From positions 1 to 34,925 of the forward strand of contig CADCDK010000022.1 in the NCBI GenBank assembly GCA_902800185.1: DNA of 34,925 bases, in the 5' to 3' direction. Shown piece by piece: positions 22,179 to 31,100 of the stretch. This DNA comes from an uncultured Prevotellaceae bacterium (lineage in GTDB: Bacteria; Bacteroidota; Bacteroidia; Bacteroidales; Bacteroidaceae). Below the pieces are notes generated by a model. That model made no database searches. It was not told the origin of the DNA and saw only the letters and a list, made by a program, of their open reading frames with translations. Both the position numbers and the translations under genes were made by a program. The stretch's first letter is position 1. Each line of letters begins with the position of its first letter.

Positions 22179-25100
22179 TTGAAAGTTAGAGAGATTATCA
22201 TATGCTTATTGATGCTTCTGGGCGCTATGACAGCTCAGGCGCAGATTGTCATTGCCGGCAACGTCTATGGTGGCGGTAATGCAGGTAATTTGGGCGGTAA
22301 GACGGAGGTGTCAGTCTATGGAGGTGATATCCATCAGGTCTATGGCGGTGCCCGTCAGGCCAATGTGGGGGGCAGCACCTTCGTCCACATCGACGGTGAA
22401 CATGCCTCTAACTATGTTGTTATCGATAAGCTCTTTGGTGGCAATGATATCGCAGGAACCATTGGAACGTCAACTTCTATTCCCTCTGAGCTGACTGCAG
22501 TAGGTACCGGTGCATGGCAGAACGACATTGACAACACTTGGAACACCTTTGTGCGAACCTCTACCAAGACGGTGACAACGGGCGAAGGCGACGATGCCGT
22601 CACGACGGAGGCCGAGGGTGCTCAGAAAATCTATATCGGACAGCTGTTCGGAGGAGGTAACGGTGACTATACGGTCAAGAATCCCAGTGTAAGTGATTCT
22701 CATAAGTGGGAAATATGGACGAAGGATGCTACTCCGATTAAAATCTATGAGAATGATGCCCAACCTCAGTTGCCTGAGATTGGCAAGACCTATCTGGAGA
22801 TTTGCGGTGCCTCTATTGTCTATGCGTATGGCGGCGGCAACAACGCTACGGCAACGGAAGACGTTGTCATCCATGTAGATAACCCCAGCAGTGTGGTCAA
22901 CAGCATTGTGGATGCCACGAATCCTCACGCCGGCGCTGGCGGAGAGTTGCTGAATAATACGCGCTTTACTGATCAGATGGGCATCAACACAGGCTTCTCA
23001 TACCCCAGCAGTGGTGCTTTCCAGATTGGACGCTTCTTTGGAGGCAACAACAAGGCTGAGATGGCCATACGCCCGAAGTGGAGCCTCAAGGACGGAAAGA
23101 TCAGGAACCTCTACAGTGGCGGCAACCAGGGTGCCATGACCTGTAAGGAAGGCCTGTTGCTGGACATCTTGGCCGGTTCAACCATCGTTGTTGACAACAT
23201 ATATGGCGGTTGCCGAATGGCCGATGTGCATCCTTTGTTGTCTGGTTCGCTGGAAAGCGGCGTTTACCAGGATGCCGTCTCCAACGACATCCAATTACCA
23301 GAAGGAACTCCCTATAACTTCCCGGCTGGCTTTTCGGCCCGTGTCATTATTGCAGGTGGCGACGTCAACAATGTTTATGGTGGAAACGACATCACAGGAC
23401 GCGTCTATGGCGGTAATGCCGTCGGTATCTACGCAAGTGTCCGTGGCGATGTCTATGGTGGTGGTAACGGTTCTTATTCCTATACGGACAATCCCGATTT
23501 GATCGGCCATGATATCTATGGAGAACTCTATTATTCCATCCCTGACGGTAAGACCTCCGTCGAGGCTTTGAACGACTTCCGTCCCAATTCCGAACAGGTG
23601 TCCATCCGAGTGGTGGGAACAGACGCGGAGCATCCGACCGTCGTCGGTGGCGCTATCTATTGCGGCGGTAACAGTGCTACGCTGAAGACAGTGAAGACGA
23701 AGCCCATGGTGGAACTGAAAATCGGCTCGCATGTCATTGCCGACAATGTGTTCTTAGGTAATGACGGCGAGAACATGATCAAGTATGACGAGGCGGGTGC
23801 AGAGACCAGAGAGGGTGTGCTGCGAACCATGAAGAGAACGGACATTACGAGCGATGGCACCAAGTTCAATTCAATGGACCTAACTGATAAAGATCAGTTT
23901 GCCGCTTATATGAACGGAGTAGCCATGAGCCTAATGCCTCGCGTTGTCTTTGATGATTTGAGCGGCTATGTTCCTTATTCCACGATGTTCGGTTCGTTCT
24001 ACTGCGGAGGTAATGTGGGTAGTATGACGAGTGTCGGTAAGACCTCCATTGATTTTGCACAGCAGGTGGTTATCTATGACAAGGTGGTAGGTGGTTGTAA
24101 CAATGCCTTTGTCACCCCCTCAGAGTTTAATGCTCTCTTCGAAGGTGGTCTCACAGGTGCTCCCGATAGTGATGGCAACAAACTGGAATTAACCTTCAAC
24201 GGCCTGAAGATTCAGCCCAAGCGATGGAACGCCGGGCATACCGCACTGGAGTGGAACACCATCAGTGCTGAGACAGGTGCGAATGTGCCTCCTATTACTA
24301 CTGGTGAATTACCAGAATCCGTCACCAGTATTGCTGCTGACCACGACCGCCGTCTGAAAGGTGGCAATATCTATGGCGGCTGTTACAACAGTGGTATCGT
24401 GAATGGTAATGTCATTATCAATATTGGAGCCTCGCTCGTTGACCGTGATGTGATCTTCGACGAGGTGGAAGGCGACGAGCACGGTGAGCGAAAGCTCTAT
24501 GAGAATGACGAATTTAAGATTACCAAGCGAAACACGGGTGTCATCCTCGATGAGCAGGGTATGGACGTGCTGGGTTCTGCACTGAACGTGTTTGGCGGTG
24601 GTAAGGGTGTCGATACGGAAATATGGGGTAGCACCACCATCAACCTGAATCGCGGCTACGTCTTCCAGATATTCGGAGGCAGCGAGGAAGGTGCCATCGG
24701 AAAGGGCGTCTATAATGAAACCTTAGGAAAACTGGAATACTCCTACGATGCGAAATACAGCACATACATCAACCTGAACGGTCCTATCGCTGGTGTGGCA
24801 AAGGCCAATAACATGACAGAGGATATCGCTGAGTGTGAGTTCATTTATGGTGGCGGCTTCTTTGGACCGGTGGCAGGTAACTGTATCCTCCATTTGGATA
24901 ACGGACGTATCTTCAACAGCTTTGCCGGTGCATGTAATGCCAACATTCTCGGACATACCGAGACCTACATCGGAACCAACGGCTTCCCCTATATTCGCGA
25001 CTATGTCTATGGCGGTAACGACCTTGGCGGAAGAATCTTTGGCTCTGCCAATTTCGACAGCCGTCTGCGCAACGATGCCGTACGCGCCAAGGTGTCCAAC

Positions 25101-28100
25101 ACCAACATGCTCAATGCCTCAGCATATACGGAATATGTACAGGGGCGTGTGGAGAAGATTTTCGGTGGTGCATACGGTGTGTATGACTACAAGGACGTGT
25201 ATTTCAGGGACTACTTCGATGCAGAAGGCCATGCAAAGACTGGGTATTCCAAGCCGTTCCTGAGCAATGCTTTTATCAACTTCCGTCCTATAGACACCAA
25301 CAACCCGCTGAACACCGTCGAGCAAATCTATGGTGCCGGACAGGGCTACCTCGGTGAAGAGCAAGAAGACCTCATGCAGAACAGCAGCTATATCCTTATT
25401 GACGTACCGCAGACCATGACCACCTATCAGGGTACCGAGATCTTCGGAGCCGGTGAGAACGGTGGTGTAGGCATGGGTGTCGCCAAGGCCACGGCAGATG
25501 CTCCCGCTACAGCATATCAGGCCTCTGCGATCATCGACCTGCTGAGTGGACAGTTCAAGGCTGTGTATGGTGGTAGCTATCAGGAAGGTGTCACCCGCCG
25601 TACGGTTGTCAATGTGCCTGAAGGCTCTACCTTCCGGGCTGAAGCTATCTTCGGCGGTGCATACGGTCTGTATAACGAATATCCCTGCGACGTCTATGAG
25701 GCAAATGTCAACTGGAGCAGTAGTGATGCTCTCGTGGGCGGCTATCGTACGGGCATCTATGGCGGTAACAACAACTGTCGCCGCACGCTGTATGGCAAGG
25801 TCAACATCAATGCTCCCGTCTATTATGACAAGGAGAATGGATATTATGCCACGGTCTATGGTGCCGGCTATGGTAAGGACACCTGGTCGCAGTACACGGA
25901 GGTGAACCTGAACAACACAACCCGACTGTATGAGGTCTATGGCGGTGGACAGTTAGGCCGCGTGATGAACAAGAAGACGGTAGATGCATGGGCTTCGAAA
26001 ACATTGGCCGACTCTACCGCAGCATACACGACAGCACATGACGCCTGGGAAGCTTTGTCAGAAGGAGAAAAGGCTACGACACCAGAGCCGCAGGCACCAC
26101 AGGCTATTGACCTCTCGCTGGGCAGCGGCTATACGGACAACGGATTGGTGAACGATTTGGCTACCTATAAATACAACACCAATGTCCGCATCAATGAGGG
26201 AGCTGATGTCTGCGGTTATATGTACGGTGGCAGCCGTAGCGGTGCCTACGCCTATGGGGGCGGTCTTGGTGATGCCAATACGCCCAATACGGGTGACGTG
26301 CATGGCACCACCTATATCGGACTCTTTGGCGGTAAGGTGACCAAGGACCTCTATGCAGCCGGTACGGTGGGTTCTGTGAACAACAAATACAATGTAGCCA
26401 CCGACGATTTCGACAATCCGTTCATTGCTTCCGCCAATGCCTATATTGAGGGCGGTACCGCCCGTAACGTCTATGGTGGCGGTTGGAGAGGTAGTGTGGG
26501 CTATCACGATGGAGCCATCAGTGAAAGTCCGGCGGATGATATCCTTGGCGAGACACACGTCACCATCGGAAAGCTCAACGGTACCAACTTCATCGACGGT
26601 ATTCCTGCTATCGAGCGTAACGCCTACGGTGGCGGTGAGGGTGGTGCTGTATTCGGAACCACCAACATCACGCTCAACAAGGGCTTTATCGGTTACCGCC
26701 ATTTTGACACGGCACCTTCTGGTGACCTCGACACCCTGCAGGTTTGGTCGGGTACAGCTCCCATCAAGAAAGACTACTATCAGGAGAAACTGGATGACGA
26801 GACCTGGACGGGCGATGGCACAAACCGTCTGTACGACAGTGGCTGTATCTTCGGTGGTGGCTATATTGACAACAGTAGTGTAGATATTACCCATGTGAAG
26901 ATGTATGGCGGCCACGTGCGCAACGCCCTGTTCGGTGGTGGTGAGATTGCCGCTATCGGACGCGGTATCATCAACGCCAGCGGTCTGGACAACAGCGTGC
27001 GCGTGCTGCAAGGTATCTACAAGGCTGGAAAGACCAATGTCGAGCTCTTTGAGGGGCATGTACATCGCAATGTCTTTGGTGGTGGTCGAGGCTACAATAA
27101 CCTCGGTGAAGGCGGTACACTCTATTCCGACGGTTACGTCTTCGGGCAGACGGAGGTACGTATCCATGGTGGTGAAATCGGTACTGACAGAGGCCTGAGC
27201 ATGGGTTACGGCAACGTCTTCGGTGGTGGCGATATAGGCTATATCTATAGTGCCTATGAAAAAAACAACAAGCTCTATGTAGGTATTAAGGACGGAGAAC
27301 GTTTCGATGACCAATGGGAGGGCTACTATTATGCCTATGAGAAAGGAGATGACCCCTATTTTCCCGGTGCCAAGCCTGCTGACGACGATCCCAACTGGGT
27401 GAAAGACAATGATGAATATATCCTCACGGAGGACTGTAAGGTGCTGGTAGAGCCGCACGCAAAAGCCTTGTCCGCTGTCACCATCAATGGGAACAGCTAT
27501 GGCGTTGGCGACTATGTTCCCACCACGGACCTCAACACCTTGGGCAATAAAAACAGCGACGGCACATGGAGTTCTTTGGATCCCACGGGCGTCATTATCC
27601 ATAATGCCGTCTTCGCCGGTGGTAACACGTCATCCGGTTCCTCTGCGGTCTATGCCAACACGACCACGGTATTCGGCAACGCTACGGCTTCTATCCACGA
27701 TGTCTATCATCGCGACCTGATTACATTAGGTACTGGTCACACAGGAGGTCTCTATGGCGATGGCAACCTGACCTTCGTCGATGGCTACCGTGGTCTGAAC
27801 ATTACCAATTACGGCACGGACTACTATTCCATCGCACGTGAAATCACGATTGCACAGTATGAAGAACTGCCTGCCCGTGAGGCAGCCTATTATGAGCTGA
27901 GATATCAGTGTACCCACGATTGTGTGGACAATGACGGTACATCCTATTATGCTCAAAGTGAGGATCACAAGAAAGCCTCAACCCTAACGGCGGATGATAT
28001 CTTCTCACTTTTTAAAGGTACCACGTTACCCAACTTCTTTAAACCAGACGGTTCGATCAATACCGATCCTTCTACAGGTTACTGGAAGGAAAATGGTGTG

Positions 28101-31100
28101 TTGCCTGTCTATGCCGGTCGTCTGATGAATACCGTCCAGCGTGCCGACTTCTGCGGTGTGTTCGGTAGCCGTATGGTGATGCAGGGTGCCCAAGACCGTG
28201 TGCCGGAGATTGTTGACCACACCAACTACACCATCAACCGTGTCCGCGAGGTGTCGCTCAACCAAAAGCACTCTGTGATTACAGCTGACCTGGCGCTTAA
28301 AGAAGGCAAAACGCGAGCCGCTAATTTCCCCAAAGACCAACATCCCGATGATTTTGAGGATCTGGACAAAGCCGTTCATGGTAACTATTTCGGTATCTAT
28401 AATATCGTGAACTACCTGGGTGCGCTGACCAGTGACGTACACTTTATGGCAGATAAAGACATCCGCCGAACCGACAATACTGACACTGACACGTATGGTC
28501 CGAAAGGCGATGACGACCAGACATACTATAACTGGAAGAAGAAGTATGTAACGGAGCGTAAGCGCAATAATGGTATCAGTTTGAACAAGGTGGCGCTGGC
28601 TTCCGGTGTGTATCTGGAGCTGACCACAGAGAAGGTGCAGGGCACAGACCTTGGCCTCTATGAGAAAGACTGGGGCTATATCACCGGTGTTATCGAACTT
28701 GACTTGATTAATGTACAGCCTGGTATCGGTGGTGGCTTCGTCTATGCCAAGAATGAACATAGGGTCGGCACATACTTGAAGAAGAGCCATAACACGCTGA
28801 CAGCACTTAACGATGGCGCTATCACGCAAAAAGACTTCACATATGACGGTGAGTTGGTGGAATGGGAGACCTCTGGAAACTTCGTTCATGGCACACAGAT
28901 TATCATCGACGACTGTTACAATATCAGTGGAAAGTACAGCGGAGAAAAACCCGTGCCTGCCCACTATTGGTTCATCAAGGGTTCTGTCTATGTTTACGAC
29001 CAGTACATCTCCGCCTATACGGGTGCTCCTAATGCCTACAGTGAGTCGGTAGATATTCCGTTGACCATCACGGCAGCCTCTCATGGTACCATGAAACTGC
29101 TCAACGTGATGCCCAACAAGTATGCCTACTATTCGGCACCGGGTGTCCGCCTGCAGAGTGACAAGAAAATTGTCATCAACGATGTCACCTATTACCAGAA
29201 CGACCCCATCAGCTATTGGGACTGGTACTTGCTGACCAAGTCGGAGCAGGGACTGTTTGTTGACCAGACATACATTACAACGGCAGAGTGCAGGATTGGC
29301 GAGGAGACATTCCCTGCCGACAGTGTCTTCCTGCCAGAACAATATGAAGCCCTCAAGACAGCCTACCCCACCGTCTATCATGTGGCAAAGGGTGAGGATG
29401 TGCCTTTCGACTTCGTATTCCGCTCATCCAACAACCTGAGTCATGACACGGGTTATATGCTGACCTACAAGGTGAACAACCCCACCGACTGGAGCACTTG
29501 GTACACGCAGCATGAGAGTAGCAGTCATACTAAGAACCAGACAGGCGGCAGCGGCTTTGAAGACGGACCGACTTATTACCTTTCCAGTGGAACGGGTGGT
29601 GTCTTCGGTCAGCATGATTACAAGGTGAGCAACTTGATTTCCAAGGAGGTCTATGATACGTATCAGAACATTGTGACCAATCATGAGGAAGATATTCCTG
29701 CTGGTCAGGCATCTTTCGAAGAAGCCTATCTGGTGACTACGGAATATGACAACGGCAACAAACGCCTGCATGTAGGAAGTACCGTCTCTGCGACAGAGGC
29801 TGCCACCATGACAGGCTACGTGGAACCTGCCTATATCTGCACCGCTACCATCCCGCTCAGCAGGACGGAATTCATCTACGTCAACACCCGAATGACGGAA
29901 GATGAGAAGACGGAATATTATAATAGGTATAAGGATGGAACAGATGTAGAGAAGCAGATTGCCAAGGAGATTCTCGAGAATATCGTTCCGGCCTACTACT
30001 GTACAACCGATGGCCTCTATGGTGGTGACTATTACGAGGCTGGCAAGAACTATCGTGGACTGGGTGTATGGTGTTCGATGTCGAAGGCTGATCGTGAGCA
30101 CTTCACCTTCAACTACGATGCCTTAGACCTGCTCATCGACCCGAATTACAGTAAAGATCCGGAGTCAGGCATTATCATCCACGGCGAAGGAAAGAAGTAC
30201 CAGTATGACTCGGCAACAGCTACACAAGAGGCTGCCGAAGCCAATCCTGCAGGCTACTCGCTGGTGAAACCCGTCAACTACACCGCTACCTATAATGGTG
30301 ATGAGACAAGCAAACATAACGATGTGAAGCTTGAGAAGAACAGGGAATATACTCGTATCGAATATGAGAGTCTGCCTAACGAGAAGCGACACTACGCACC
30401 CATTGATGTGAAGGAAGCCGGCAACGTCTATGTGGTCAAGAACTCCTTCCAGATTGGTAATTCTCCATACGCGGTTGGTACCACCATCTCTGCTTCGACC
30501 TACAGCAGTCTGGGAGAGACTGACCAGACGAATATCGCTACACTGACCTTCACCGATGCCCAGAAGAACAAGACCTTCTACTTCTGTCGTGAAGAGTATG
30601 AGGTGGGTGAGAATAAAGAAGGCGTCAGCGTAACAAATGCCACCGTGACAGGTAGTGAGACAGGAACCTACACAATCGGACAGAGAGTGCCCATCGGTCT
30701 GGTGATCAGCAGCGACAGCTACAATGGCTTGGCAAACTGGCAGACGGGCTTCACCATCCACGGCATTGCACCCACGGAGACCTCAACGCTCTTTGTGAGC
30801 CGCGAGTCGGACATCTTCGACCTTTCGAAGGAGAAGATCATCACGGTGGTCTATCAGTATGACTACGAAGAAAGTGATGTCAGCGGTGCACACGTCACGC
30901 CGATCAGTGAGCGCCATGTCGTTAACATCCACCTGCAGTTCAAGAGCGGTATTCCTGCCGTAGAGGACATCAAGGCACCGCAGATTGTGCTGCCTGGTAC
31001 ATTCGTCGGCATTCGCGAACCGCATGTGACACCGGGTGCATACGAGGTGACGGGCGGTGGCTGGAAACTGTTCGAGAAGATCGGTGATGCCGAGAGTCAT

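Noticed and set aside
26058-27602. 514-residue open frame on the minus strand inside the giant gene (and a 451-residue one at 28026-29381)
   Set aside because: They are shadows created by the scarcity of TTA, CTA and TCA codons on the coding strand. They have no plausible start context and lie fully inside a well-supported gene.
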